A DNA stretch of 52,053 nt, from the NCBI RefSeq assembly GCF_900113735.1, contig NZ_FOQM01000050.1, positions 1 through 52,053 on the forward strand, read 5' to 3'. Both the position numbers and the translations under genes were made by a program. This stretch comes from Bradyrhizobium sp. Gha (GTDB taxonomy: Bacteria > Pseudomonadota > Alphaproteobacteria > Rhizobiales > Xanthobacteraceae). Below the pieces are notes generated by a model. It worked only from the letters and a program-made list of their open reading frames with translations. It was not told the DNA's origin and searched no databases. Shown one piece after another: positions 16,302 to 25,120 of this stretch (the first letter of the stretch is position 1; every line of letters begins with the position of its first letter).

Positions 16302-19300
16302 TCAGGAGATGTGGAAGATGAAATCGCTGGCCTTGAGACTTGCGGCGACCACGCCCTTCAGCAGCAGCGTTTCATGTTCGGTGACCGCGCTGTCTCCCGT
16401 GCCAATCTGCTCCTGCCACGTAACCTGCGTTGCGCCGGACAGCTGGGTCATCTGGAGATCGTGAGTGGACGCAACGCCCGAGAACTGGCGCAGGTCGATC
16501 TTGTCGAGGCCCTCAATGAAATCGGCGATGGTGTGCGTGGCATCCTCCCCGGTCGTGCCCGGCGCGAACACGAACTGATCCTTGCCGCCGCCGCCGCTCA
16601 GCGTGTCGCCGGTCGTCGTCGCGAAGATGACGTCCTTGCCGCTGGTGCCGTTCAGCGTGACGCCATTGCCGGCGTCGCCCTGGTTGAAGATGAAGTTGAC
16701 CGTGTCGCTGGCGCCGGTGGTCTGGTCCGTCACGGTCAGCGTGATCCGGTCGGTATTCGGCGGGGTATCGCCGGGATTGTAGGTGACACCGTTGTCGAAG
16801 GCCGTGTTGATGTCGTCGAGCGAGCCGGATGCGGTCGACAGATCGACGCTGCTGCCCGCATGTGCGGTCACCGCCGTCACGGTGAAGTCATCATCCGTCG
16901 CGCCGGGATCGGTGTCGCTGACCGAGAGATTGAAGATCGTGTCGGTGCCGAGCTCGCGATCATGCGAGACGTAGAAATTGTCGGTGCCGATGAGCGGCCC
17001 GCCGGCAGGCGCGGTCACACTGGTGCTGATCGTGGCAGCCTCGCTCGACGCCGGCGCCGTGCCGTCGTGACCGGCACCGGAGATGTCGATGGAGACTGGA
17101 GAGGTGCCGCTGACATCACCCCCATAGGTATTATCGAGCGCGTGGACGTCGAGTGTTCCTGGCGTGCCGCTGAAGCCCTGCGCGGGGACGAAGCGGACCA
17201 GCGCATCGGTGCTCAGCACCAGCGCATTGGTGTCGCTGACGCCGGAGATGGCCACCCACTGATCCGTGCCGGCGATCTCGTACTGCCAGACGCCCTGATC
17301 CGGCGTCGCGTTGTCGGCACTGACCGCAATTGCCTTGAAGCCCGCGCCGGCATCGACATCGTGGAATTTGCCGACGAAGAGATCACCGATGGTGTCGCCG
17401 GGCGGATTGCCGTCATCGCCGGCGACAGAAGCCAGCGTCGCGTTGTCGAGCGTGGGCACGTCGTTGGCGCCGGTGATCGTGACGGTGACCTGGGTCGTGT
17501 CGGTGCTGTGATGGCCGTCGTCGAGCGTGATGGTGGAGACGATGGTCGCGGTCTGGCCCTGGCCGAGGAAGTCCAGCGCACCGTCAGGGATCGAATAGCT
17601 CCAGTCGACGGCACCGTTGTTCTTGCCTGATGTCAGAACGGCAAGCGCGCTTTCCAGCGCACTCGCCTGACCCGACGTCAGCGTGAGCTCGGTATGGCCA
17701 TCGGCGTCGAGCCAGGTCACGTCCTGGTGGGTCACGTTCGCCTGCGGACGATCCGTCAGATCGACGTCGGTGAACGCGATCGAGCCGCTGGCGGCCGGCA
17801 CCGGGTCGAGCGTCGGCGAATTGGTGGTGTTCGCCAATTCGGAGAAGCTCGCGCTCAGCCCGGCGCCATCCGCGGTGAATTTCGGCGCGTCGTCCGCAGC
17901 GTTGACGGTGATCACCGTGTGACCCGTGCCGTCGTCGCTGCCCGCGAAAATCGTGTTGCTGTAGTCGGCGCCGGTCAGGGTCAGGCTGATGTGATGACCG
18001 GCGGCGTCGGTGATCGTCAACGTGCCGCCGGTTCTGGCGTCGTCATTGGCGACGTACAACGCACTGGTTCCGAGGGCATAGCCGATGCTCGACAGGTCGA
18101 TCTTGTCGGTCGCGGTCAATCCCGCGATCGAGCCGCCGAAATCCGTCGTCCGGATGGAGAGCTCGCTGCCGTCGCCCGCGAAGGTGACCGTCTGCGACAT
18201 CGTGGCGTCGAGCACCAGCGTCGCGCCGGCGTCGATCGTGACCGAACCGGAGCCGGACAGCGAGCCGAACAGCGACAAGGCCCCGCCGGCATGGATCTCG
18301 ATCGTGTTGGTGTTGGTGATGCTGCCCGTGATCGATGTCGTGCCCCAACTCTCGATGCTGCCGGAGTTGGCGATGCCGAAGGTCAACCCGTCCGCGCTCG
18401 CGACAGAGGCGCCGTCGTGGAGATCGATTTCGCCGGCGTTATCGATCGTGGACGAGGTGCCGAACACGCTGACACCGGAAGCGGTCCAGGCGCCACCGGA
18501 TTCGTTCTCGAAGGTGGCGCTGGCAACCGAGATGTTGCCGCTGATGTGGCCGCTGTTGTTGATCGTGACCGCGCCGCCGGTCTCGACGATCGCATAGGTC
18601 GTCGCGGTCACGCTGCCGGCGTCGTCGGGACCGATGGTGCCGGAATTGTCGATCGTCGCGGTGCCGGTCGCGCTCTCATGAATGGAGATCGCGGCGACGT
18701 CGCCGGCACCGCCCACAGATCCGGTATTGGTGATGTGCGTCGAACCCGTCGCATCGTCGCCGTCCTGGACGACACTGATGCCGTACGAACTCGTGCCTAT
18801 GATATGCCCGTGATTCGTGATGGTGACTTCGCCATCGCCGTTGGCGAGCACGTCGAGACCGACAGCACCTGAGGCCGTGCCGCCGATCGTCGCAGTGATG
18901 TCGCCTGCCCCGCCCGCGCCGTCCCGCAGCGTGATGCCGTCGCCGGCAGTTCCGGTGACATCGCCAACCGTGGTCAGCGAGATGTTGCCGATGCCGTTCT
19001 GGGTGACGGCAATGCCGTTGTTCGCGCCGGTCAGCGTGCCTGATGGCGTCAGCACGATGTCGGCGCGGCTGTCGCTCGACCCGCCCGATGCCGTGAAGTC
19101 GAGCGCATCGCCTGCAGACGCCGTGATGTTGGCGTTGCCGGTGATCGCGAAGCTGCCACCACTCGTCGCCTGGCCGGTGATGGTCCCGGTGAAGTCATGG
19201 CTGGTGTTGTCCAGCTGCAGCGTATCGGAACCGCCGGTGAAGGTGACGGTCTGCGCATCGGCTCCGCCGAGCTCCAGCGTCGCCTTGTCGTCGATGATCA

Positions 19301-22300
19301 ACTGGCCAGCACCGGTGAGGCTGCCGGACAGGTTCAGCGTGCCGGCCTGCACCTCGATGATGCCGGTATTGATCACGGCACCCGCGACATTGTTGCCGCC
19401 CGACACGGCGTAGAGATGGCCGAAATTGTTCAGGTTGCCGCCGTTGATCGAGACGTCGGTCAAATAGAGCTTCGACGTTCCGTCGATCGTGACCGTGCCG
19501 GAGCTGGTGATATCCACGCCGGTGATGGCGCTGCTGCCCGTCGATTCCAGCGTACCTGATATGGTCAGCGTGCCGCCGTCGATCGTCGCGCCGTCGACGA
19601 TCAGTTTGCCGTCGGCATCGACCGTGAGCTTGCCCGAATTTTTGACGACGGAGCCATTGTCGATCGTCAGCGCGCTGTCGCTCCACACCTCGATCAGGCC
19701 GCCGGCCTTGTTGACGACGGTTTCGTTGGCGAACTCTGCCGCACCCTTGACGTTGACCACGCCGCAATTGCTCAGCGTGCCGTTCTCGATCAGGCTGGTG
19801 CCGTCGAGCTCCAGCGTGCCGTAAATGATCACGGTACCGCCATCGACCGTCGCGGCATCAACGATCAGCGTCGTACCAATATCCGCTTCGAGGATGCCGC
19901 CTGCATTGTGAATTTCGGCGAGCGTCGTCAGCGTGCCGCCGGACAGCTCGATCGTGCCGGAGTTGCTGATCGACGTACCCCTGGCGAAGTCGCCACCGCC
20001 TGCAAGCGTCATCCGCCCGGCATTCGCAAGGACGCTGGTCCCCGAAAACTCGGCCTTGCCGCCAACCGAGACGATGCCCGTCGCCTGATTGGTGAATCTC
20101 GAATCGGCCTCGAGCGTGAGCGTCTTGGTGATCGTCAGTGTGCTCTTGTTGATCACCTCCGGGGCCGTGTGGTCCGCGTTGGTGTCGAAATCGTTCATCG
20201 TCAGCGAATTGGCGAACGCGGCTGTGTCGATCGTGACCGGATAGGACGGCGTCAGGCCGTGCAGCTGATCGGTGATGACGATGACGTCGTCGCTGCTGGT
20301 CGGCACGGTGCCGGTTTCCCAGTTGGCGCCGTCCCTCCAGAAGCCGCCTGACGGAGCTCCCGGCTTGTTCGTCGCGATCCACACCACGGCGGGCGCATCG
20401 GTGCCCGTGATCGTGACCGTGATGGTCTGGTCTGACGTGGCGCCTTGCGAGTCCGTGACCGTCACGGTGTAGGTCAGCGTCAGCACCTCGCCCTTCGGGA
20501 TGAAGTCGGCGAGATAGACCGGGATATCTCGGAGCGACCAATTCACCGTTCCCGTGGCGGGCCCGGTGCTGTCGTGACCGGGCGCGATCGAGACCGAGAG
20601 GTCATTGGCGAGAAAGTCGTAGATGCTCTGGGGCACGGTGCCGCCGGGCAGGACCGCGCTGAACTTGGACACCGACACCGTGTGCGTGTCGGTGAGATCG
20701 ACATCGCTGAAGCTCAGCGTGCCTGAGGTCGGCACTTCGCTGGTGAGCGGGCCACCCGGCACGCTGGTGCCGCCCGAGAAGGTGATGGTCGGCACGGCCG
20801 AGGTGATCACCGGCTTGTCGTTGGTGCCGGTGATGGTGATGGTGATGTCTTTGGTGACGATCCCTGGATCGTCGGCGAAGTTGTTGTTGAGGACGATGGT
20901 GTATTTCAGTGTCAGCGTCTCGCCTGCGGCGAGAAAGTCGAAGGCGTTGTCCGGAACGCTGAAGGTCCAGGCCGCGGTTCCGTTGCTGTCGTTGTCGGCC
21001 CCGGGAATGACGGTGATCTTGACCTCGGTGGCCAGAATATCCTGCTTCTGGAGCGCCGAGAGGCCTCCCGTCACGTCGTGCTGGCCCGAGTCCTGGTAGA
21101 CATAGGTTCCGTCGGTGAGCACCACCTTCACGGTCGGACGGTCGCCAAGATTGAAGTCGACAAAGGAGGCCTTGGCGATCACCAGATCGGCCGTCGACAC
21201 GCCGGTCTGACCTGCGACTTCGGTCAGGTTGAATGCGACCTTGACGTTGTTGGCGAGGTCGAGGCTCTGCAAAAACAGCGACAGCGCGTTCGGAACGCGG
21301 CTGCCCGCGGTCGCGTGATCGGTCGGGGCCTGCAGCGCACCGTTCTGCTGGCTGAGATTGACGAAGACCGGAATCGCAACGTAGCCGGCCGGCGTCTTGA
21401 TCGTCATGCCGTCGCTGGTCTGCGTGATGGTGTCGGTGAAGTTCGTGGTCAGCTTGGTGTTGGTGTTGTTGTCCGTGAACTTCAGCGTGAACACGTCCGT
21501 GATCAGCTTCTGCACATCAGGTGACAACAGCGCATTGGTGACCGAGACGTTGCCACCGCTGATCTGGATCATCTGGCCGGCCTGGTTGACCGTCGCGATC
21601 GGCAGCAAGGTCAGCTTGTCGAACAGGATGTAGGAGCCGGTGGTGCCGTTCGGCTCGACCAGCACCTGGAAGTTCGCCTGCGGTTGCGGATCGCCGCCAC
21701 CCGGGGGAACGACGAAGTTGATCTCGGTCAGCACCGCCGTGCCACGGATACCCATGGTGGCGACCGGCGTGTCGATCTTCATGTCGCCGTGCTTGGCGGT
21801 CTCGCCGGCGACGAAGGTAATGGTGCCCGCAACCAGGCTGAGCAGCGAGGAATTGTTCGACCCGTTCGGGTCGTAGACCATCTCGTTCAGCACCATCCGC
21901 GCGTTGGAGGACAGGCCGAACACGGTGCCGTCGATGAAGGTCACGCCGAGCGTCGAATCCGAGCCGGTCGAGACCACGTCGCCCTTCTCGACATTGTCGC
22001 CGTTGTTCAGGATGACGGAGACGCCGTTGCGGATCGCGGTGGCGCTGCCGGTCAGCTTGGTGACATGGCCGATGACCTGTGCCGCAGCGGCGCCGGGCGC
22101 GGCCTGCGCATATTGAACGTAACCCGTGAGCGCGCTGACGATATCGCCGGTGAGATGCGCGCCGTCGGGCGAGGCGATCGCCGCGCGCTTGTCGCCCCTG
22201 AAATAATCGTGAACGACGAACTCGTGGCCGTCATGGGACAGCACGAGATCAAGTCCCGTGCGCTTGAAATCGCCATGGAAGATCAGATTGGGGTCGGCAA

Positions 22301-22454
22301 CGACGACCGCACCATCGGGCACGTGGCCATGTGCCTTGGCGGTAAAGGACTTGGCCGCAAAGGACCTGGCCATAAAGGAATCGACATGGTCGGACGAGCC
22401 GAAACCCTGCCCATCCAAGGAGAGCGCGGCGTCAAATTTGCCAGCGTAATTCAA
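16302..22454 (-). CDS. Giant FecR-domain, RTX-like type I-secreted surface protein (candidate adhesin)
   Basis: The protein has 2050 residues and no classical signal peptide. Domain order: N-terminal module (about 45-112); Ala-rich linker AAPGAAAAQ (118-126); FecR domain (about 130-243, ending TPVATMGIRGTAV); VCBS/cadherin-like repeats ending TITGTNDKPVITS and TITGTDAPAV (about 540-690); a long repetitive beta-helix-like region (about 700-1500) with recurring N-G/S-G-T/I motifs such as NSGTIELSGGTL; a further VCBS-like repeat ending TITGANDVPTL (about 1560-1670); and an RTX-like C-terminal secretion signal (1931-2050) with DTLSGGGGKDQFVF. It is probably exported by a type I system and held on the surface. 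The open frame starts at TTG 22454 with a weak ribosome site; ATG 22373 is an alternative. It is nearly cysteine-free. Neighbours are a CHASE2 cyclase downstream and a divergent LapG-like peptidase. Confidence 0.85.
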   Translation of the reverse strand: MNYAGKFDAALSLDGQGFGSSDHVDSFMARSFAAKSFTAKAHGHVPDGAVVVADPNLIFHGDFKRTGLDLVLSHDGHEFVVHDYFRGDKRAAIASPDGAHLTGDIVSALTGYVQYAQAAPGAAAAQVIGHVTKLTGSATAIRNGVSVILNNGDNVEKGDVVSTGSDSTLGVTFIDGTVFGLSSNARMVLNEMVYDPNGSNNSSLLSLVAGTITFVAGETAKHGDMKIDTPVATMGIRGTAVLTEINFVVPPGGGDPQPQANFQVLVEPNGTTGSYILFDKLTLLPIATVNQAGQMIQISGGNVSVTNALLSPDVQKLITDVFTLKFTDNNTNTKLTTNFTDTITQTSDGMTIKTPAGYVAIPVFVNLSQQNGALQAPTDHATAGSRVPNALSLFLQSLDLANNVKVAFNLTEVAGQTGVSTADLVIAKASFVDFNLGDRPTVKVVLTDGTYVYQDSGQHDVTGGLSALQKQDILATEVKITVIPGADNDSNGTAAWTFSVPDNAFDFLAAGETLTLKYTIVLNNNFADDPGIVTKDITITITGTNDKPVITSAVPTITFSGGTSVPGGPLTSEVPTSGTLSFSDVDLTDTHTVSVSKFSAVLPGGTVPQSIYDFLANDLSVSIAPGHDSTGPATGTVNWSLRDIPVYLADFIPKGEVLTLTYTVTVTDSQGATSDQTITVTITGTDAPAVVWIATNKPGAPSGGFWRDGANWETGTVPTSSDDVIVITDQLHGLTPSYPVTIDTAAFANSLTMNDFDTNADHTAPEVINKSTLTITKTLTLEADSRFTNQATGIVSVGGKAEFSGTSVLANAGRMTLAGGGDFARGTSISNSGTIELSGGTLTTLAEIHNAGGILEADIGTTLIVDAATVDGGTVIIYGTLELDGTSLIENGTLSNCGVVNVKGAAEFANETVVNKAGGLIEVWSDSALTIDNGSVVKNSGKLTVDADGKLIVDGATIDGGTLTISGTLESTGSSAITGVDITSSGTVTIDGTSKLYLTDVSINGGNLNNFGHLYAVSGGNNVAGAVINTGIIEVQAGTLNLSGSLTGAGQLIIDDKATLELGGADAQTVTFTGGSDTLQLDNTSHDFTGTITGQATSGGSFAITGNANITASAGDALDFTASGGSSDSRADIVLTPSGTLTGANNGIAVTQNGIGNISLTTVGDVTGTAGDGITLRDGAGGAGDITATIGGTASGAVGLDVLANGDGEVTITNHGHIIGTSSYGISVVQDGDDATGSTHITNTGSVGGAGDVAAISIHESATGTATIDNSGTIGPDDAGSVTATTYAIVETGGAVTINNSGHISGNISVASATFENESGGAWTASGVSVFGTSSTIDNAGEIDLHDGASVASADGLTFGIANSGSIESWGTTSITGSITNTNTIEIHAGGALSLFGSLSGSGSVTIDAGATLVLDATMSQTVTFAGDGSELSIRTTDFGGSIAGLTATDKIDLSSIGYALGTSALYVANDDARTGGTLTITDAAGHHISLTLTGADYSNTIFAGSDDGTGHTVITVNAADDAPKFTADGAGLSASFSELANTTNSPTLDPVPAASGSIAFTDVDLTDRPQANVTHQDVTWLDADGHTELTLTSGQASALESALAVLTSGKNNGAVDWSYSIPDGALDFLGQGQTATIVSTITLDDGHHSTDTTQVTVTITGANDVPTLDNATLASVAGDDGNPPGDTIGDLFVGKFHDVDAGAGFKAIAVSADNATPDQGVWQYEIAGTDQWVAISGVSDTNALVLSTDALVRFVPAQGFSGTPGTLDVHALDNTYGGDVSGTSPVSIDISGAGHDGTAPASSEAATISTSVTAPAGGPLIGTDNFYVSHDRELGTDTIFNLSVSDTDPGATDDDFTVTAVTAHAGSSVDLSTASGSLDDINTAFDNGVTYNPGDTPPNTDRITLTVTDQTTGASDTVNFIFNQGDAGNGVTLNGTSGKDVIFATTTGDTLSGGGGKDQFVFAPGTTGEDATHTIADFIEGLDKIDLRQFSGVASTHDLQMTQLSGATQVTWQEQIGTGDSAVTEHETLLLKGVVAASLKASDFIFHIS

Positions 22455-23085
22455 CGGGGCACCGGAAAAGGGTTAATATTTATGAAAGAATCGACCGCCT
22501 AAGCTCGCATATCATTACCAAGTCCTTAGCGAAACCATCTATTGCTTGTGTGATTTGGCACGACTTGGCTGCCGGCGACTATGCCTGCGGCGACATGCAA
22601 AGATAAACCGAAGTCATCGTTGTGAGATTTGCGAGTAAAGCGTCGGGTGTTGGAGCCCATTTCCGAGCGTTCCATGTACTCTGCAGTATATTTTGAACGC
22701 TCAATACTCACCTCAATCTTCGCATCATGATACCCCGCCGCATACTGCGGCATTTACGGAGCCAAATCTGTGATCCAACTAACAGAATCCGTGAAGTAGC
22801 GGGTCATTAGCCATAGGAGCAGAATCGACCGACCACAACTTGTGCCTGCATTCGACGCCATTTCGCGGCAGCCGAGCCTCTCCTAGTCCCCGATTCGTAA
22901 AGTTTTGTGCAATTCGGGCAGGCCCGCTTCAGCCTGTCCCACGGTTTTGGGAGCCGGCCGCCGCGCATTAAGCAGAACAAAACGGGCCGTCTCGCACCAT
23001 CTCCGCGAAAGCAACAAAGACCGGCGCGTTGAGGTCGAGGGGAATCCTTCTTCATCATCCTGGCGAAGCCGGAAGGGGATGTCAG
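22455..23085. other. 631-bp divergent intergenic region, relatively AT-rich
   Basis: This is the longest gene-free stretch in the window, separating the giant surface-protein gene from the LapG-like peptidase gene. It is visibly less G+C-rich than its surroundings, especially 22480-22800. It contains one notable dyad (22665-22702) and no open frame with family resemblance or ribosome site. It must hold both promoters and could give long untranslated leaders or a small RNA; none could be defined by reading. Confidence 0.6.
22665..22702. promoter_or_regulatory. 38-bp inverted repeat, possible regulator site
   Basis: GAGCGTTC (22665-22672) and GAACGCTC (22695-22702) are perfect inverted copies, symmetric about the palindrome CTGCAG at 22681-22686. 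The arms lie two to three helical turns apart, which suits a dimeric or looping regulator better than a simple hairpin. It lies 211 bp upstream of the giant-protein start and 384 bp upstream of the peptidase gene. Confidence 0.35.
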
Positions 23086-23817
23086 ATGGAGTCCGCCGCT
23101 CGCGTGCGCGCCTGGCGCGCAGTCCTTGCTCTATGCGGGTTGATGCTGCTCGGATCCGCGGCCGATCTTCGTGCCGGCACATTGCTGTCGCCGGGCGCAG
23201 GCGTGCTCGTGCGCAAATCCGCCGAGCCGTTCGGCGTGTTCGCCTTTCCCGTTTCCAGCGGCGGCCTGCGGCAGAAATGGTTCGCACTGAAAGAGCAGCT
23301 CGACGACGACATGGTGCAGCTCGCGTTGTGCGACGGCGATCGCGACCATTGCGCCTCGCCCGCGGCGCTGAAGCTGCTTGCCATCGTCGACCAGGTTCGC
23401 ACCCGCGACGGTCGCGCGCGGCTGGGCGAGACCAACCGCGCCATCAACCTCGCCATCCGCGCCGAAAGTGACGGCGCCGAAGATGTCTGGAGCTCGCCGC
23501 TCAAGACTTTCGCGCGCGGCGCCGGCGACTGCGAAGACTATGCCATCGCCAAGCTCGCCGCGCTGCGGCTCGCCGGCGTTGCCGATGAGGACCTGCGCAT
23601 CGTCGTGGTGCGCGATGCCAGGGCCGGCGAAGAGCATGCGGTGATCGCGGCAAGGCTCGACGGACACTGGCTGATGCTCGACAACCGCCGCATGGCCATG
23701 GTCGCGGATGACGAGGCACGCAGCTACCAGCCGCTGTTCGTGCTCTACCAGTCTGCCGTGCTGAGATATGTCGGCGAGCCCGTGCAGTTCTCGATGGTGA
23801 TCCCCGGGGGGCATTGA
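23086..23817 (+). CDS. Secreted transglutaminase-like cysteine peptidase (BTLCP, LapG-like)
   Basis: The 243-residue protein has an N-terminal signal segment (about 10-30, ending DLRAG). It belongs to the bacterial transglutaminase-like cysteine proteinase family, whose best-known member LapG cleaves large type I-secreted adhesins near their N-terminus to release them. The catalytic triad is visible: Cys149 in GAGDCEDYAIAKLAAL, His184 in GEEHAVIAA and Asp199 in HWLMLDNRR. GGAAGGGG lies just upstream of ATG 23086; the frame continues further upstream but lacks a better start. It is divergent from the FecR/RTX-like giant-protein gene, whose Ala-rich linker is a plausible substrate. No LapD-like c-di-GMP receptor is encoded nearby. 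Confidence 0.88.
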   Translation: MESAARVRAWRAVLALCGLMLLGSAADLRAGTLLSPGAGVLVRKSAEPFGVFAFPVSSGGLRQKWFALKEQLDDDMVQLALCDGDRDHCASPAALKLLAIVDQVRTRDGRARLGETNRAINLAIRAESDGAEDVWSSPLKTFARGAGDCEDYAIAKLAALRLAGVADEDLRIVVVRDARAGEEHAVIAARLDGHWLMLDNRRMAMVADDEARSYQPLFVLYQSAVLRYVGEPVQFSMVIPGGH

Positions 23818-23824
23818 CGATCTC

Positions 23825-23911
23825 GTAGCCCGGACGAAGCGAAAGCGAGTTCCGGGACCGCCCGTCGCATCTTGCACTGGCCCCGGATTACGCTTCGCTC
23901 CATCCGGGCCA
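23825..23911. repeat. Palindromic intergenic repeat (TAGCCCGGACGAAGCG type)
   Basis: GTAGCCCGGACGAAGCGAAA at the left is mirrored by CGCTTCGCTCCATCCGGGCC at the right, with one small interruption. It starts just after the peptidase stop and is another repeat class seen between Bradyrhizobium genes. It may act as a transcript end for the peptidase gene. Confidence 0.75.
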
Positions 23912-23988
23912 CCAGTATCCCATCACAAACCCGTTTCGCCACGTGATCCCCGGCGCTAGCATGAGGCCTCTCTGCGGGGGCGAGTGGA

Positions 23989-25113
23989 ATGCGGCTGATC
24001 GTGCTCATCGTGCTTGCGCTGCTGGCGTTGCCGGCGGCACCAGGCTTCGCGCAATCCGGTCCATCCGCTCCTTCCCTGTCCGACGGGCTGCCGCAATTCG
24101 GCAGGAATAACTGCCAGCAGATCCGCGATCCCAGCAATCAATTGTTCTGCGGCGATGCCGAGCTTGCCGCAGCCGCCGAGAAGCTCTCGACGGCCATCGA
24201 GGCGCGGCTCGCCCGCCTGCCCGATCGTCTGCCTGCGATCGAGGAGAATGCGATCTGGAATCGCCAGCGCAATCTCGGCTGCGGCATCGTCGGCCAGACC
24301 GCCGTTCGCGTCGAAGATTTCGACCGCGTGAAGGCCTGCCTGCTCAAGGTGACCGAGGATCGCGCCGCGATCGTGCGCGATCCGGATTTCGACTGTCTGG
24401 CGGCCAACACCGCCGCCGGCGCGCTGATCTGTGCGGACCCGTCGCTGGCGCTCGCCGAGACCGAGCTCAACAGCCAGGTGCTCGGCCTGATCGGCAAGCT
24501 GGACCCGACCGCGGCGCGGTTTGCTTTCGCAGAATACGGCCGCTGGACCCGCGAGCGCGATCGCAAATGCAATCTGGTCGGCAAGGAGAACGTGCCGCCG
24601 CAGGAGCTTGGCTCCCCGGAAGATTGCCTCGCCGAATATCTGAAGCGCAAGACCGAGGAGATCGCTGCAGCCAGGGGCGATCCGAAGAAGGTGTTCGGCC
24701 GGCAGGTCTCAGCACGCGAGCCCGACGCCGACGCCATCGATTTCTGCGCCGCGCGCATCCACGCTGCCAATTCCTGCGGCAATTTCCTCCGCATCAATCG
24801 CGTCTACGCGCTCGACAGCCAGGTGGCCGATCAGGAGGCGCAGGTCACCGGCGAGATCGAGATGGTGGTGCTGGCGCCATTCACCACCTGCAGCCAGGTC
24901 GCCTCCACCTGCACCGGCACCTGCTGGGACGCCGGCACCGGCCGTCCGCAACCGGGCGCCGCCAACAAGGAACGCTCCGCAGCGGCTTTCAATGTCACGC
25001 GCCGTCTTCGAATCCAGCGCACCTTTGCCTTCGTCAAAGCGGCCGACGGCTGGCGCTGCCGCGAAGACGAGCTGGCGCCGGTGAGCTCGGGGACGGCGGG
25101 TGGGGGGTCGTGA
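23989..25113 (+). CDS. Cysteine-rich secreted protein with LprI/DUF1311-like domains
   Basis: The 374-residue protein has a clear signal peptide (MRLIVLIVLALLALPAAPGF, cleavage after FAQ). Two consecutive segments (about 40-120 and 130-215) show the DUF1311/LprI pattern: a Cys, an Ile-Cys-Ala-Asp-type motif (GALICADPSLALAETELN), then a basic helix with R-R/E-R-xx-C. Members include lysozyme-inhibitor-like lipoproteins such as LprI, but this one has no lipobox. The C-terminal third (about 250-374) is a separate cysteine-containing domain with TTCSQVASTCTGTCWDAG that I do not recognise. It lies downstream of the peptidase gene on the same strand with a repeat between, so co-transcription is uncertain. 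A periplasmic or envelope role is likely. Confidence 0.75.
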   Translation: MRLIVLIVLALLALPAAPGFAQSGPSAPSLSDGLPQFGRNNCQQIRDPSNQLFCGDAELAAAAEKLSTAIEARLARLPDRLPAIEENAIWNRQRNLGCGIVGQTAVRVEDFDRVKACLLKVTEDRAAIVRDPDFDCLAANTAAGALICADPSLALAETELNSQVLGLIGKLDPTAARFAFAEYGRWTRERDRKCNLVGKENVPPQELGSPEDCLAEYLKRKTEEIAAARGDPKKVFGRQVSAREPDADAIDFCAARIHAANSCGNFLRINRVYALDSQVADQEAQVTGEIEMVVLAPFTTCSQVASTCTGTCWDAGTGRPQPGAANKERSAAAFNVTRRLRIQRTFAFVKAADGWRCREDELAPVSSGTAGGGS

Positions 25114-25120
25114 GGGCTTC

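Noticed and set aside
14436..17630. Open frame of 1064 codons on the plus strand
   Set aside because: It runs antisense to the cyclase and giant-protein genes. It reads as low-complexity Arg/Asp/His/Ala/Gly sequence, as expected from reversed GC-rich codons, and has no family resemblance.
16302..22454. Giant protein as a classical autotransporter
   Set aside because: There is no signal peptide and no C-terminal beta-barrel. The C-terminus has RTX-like Gly/Asp repeats and a type I secretion signal instead.
22526..22753. 75-codon minus-strand frame in the long divergent gap
   Set aside because: It has no ribosome site, no family pattern, and it overlaps the inverted repeat at 22665-22702. A short peptide cannot be excluded, but nothing supports it.
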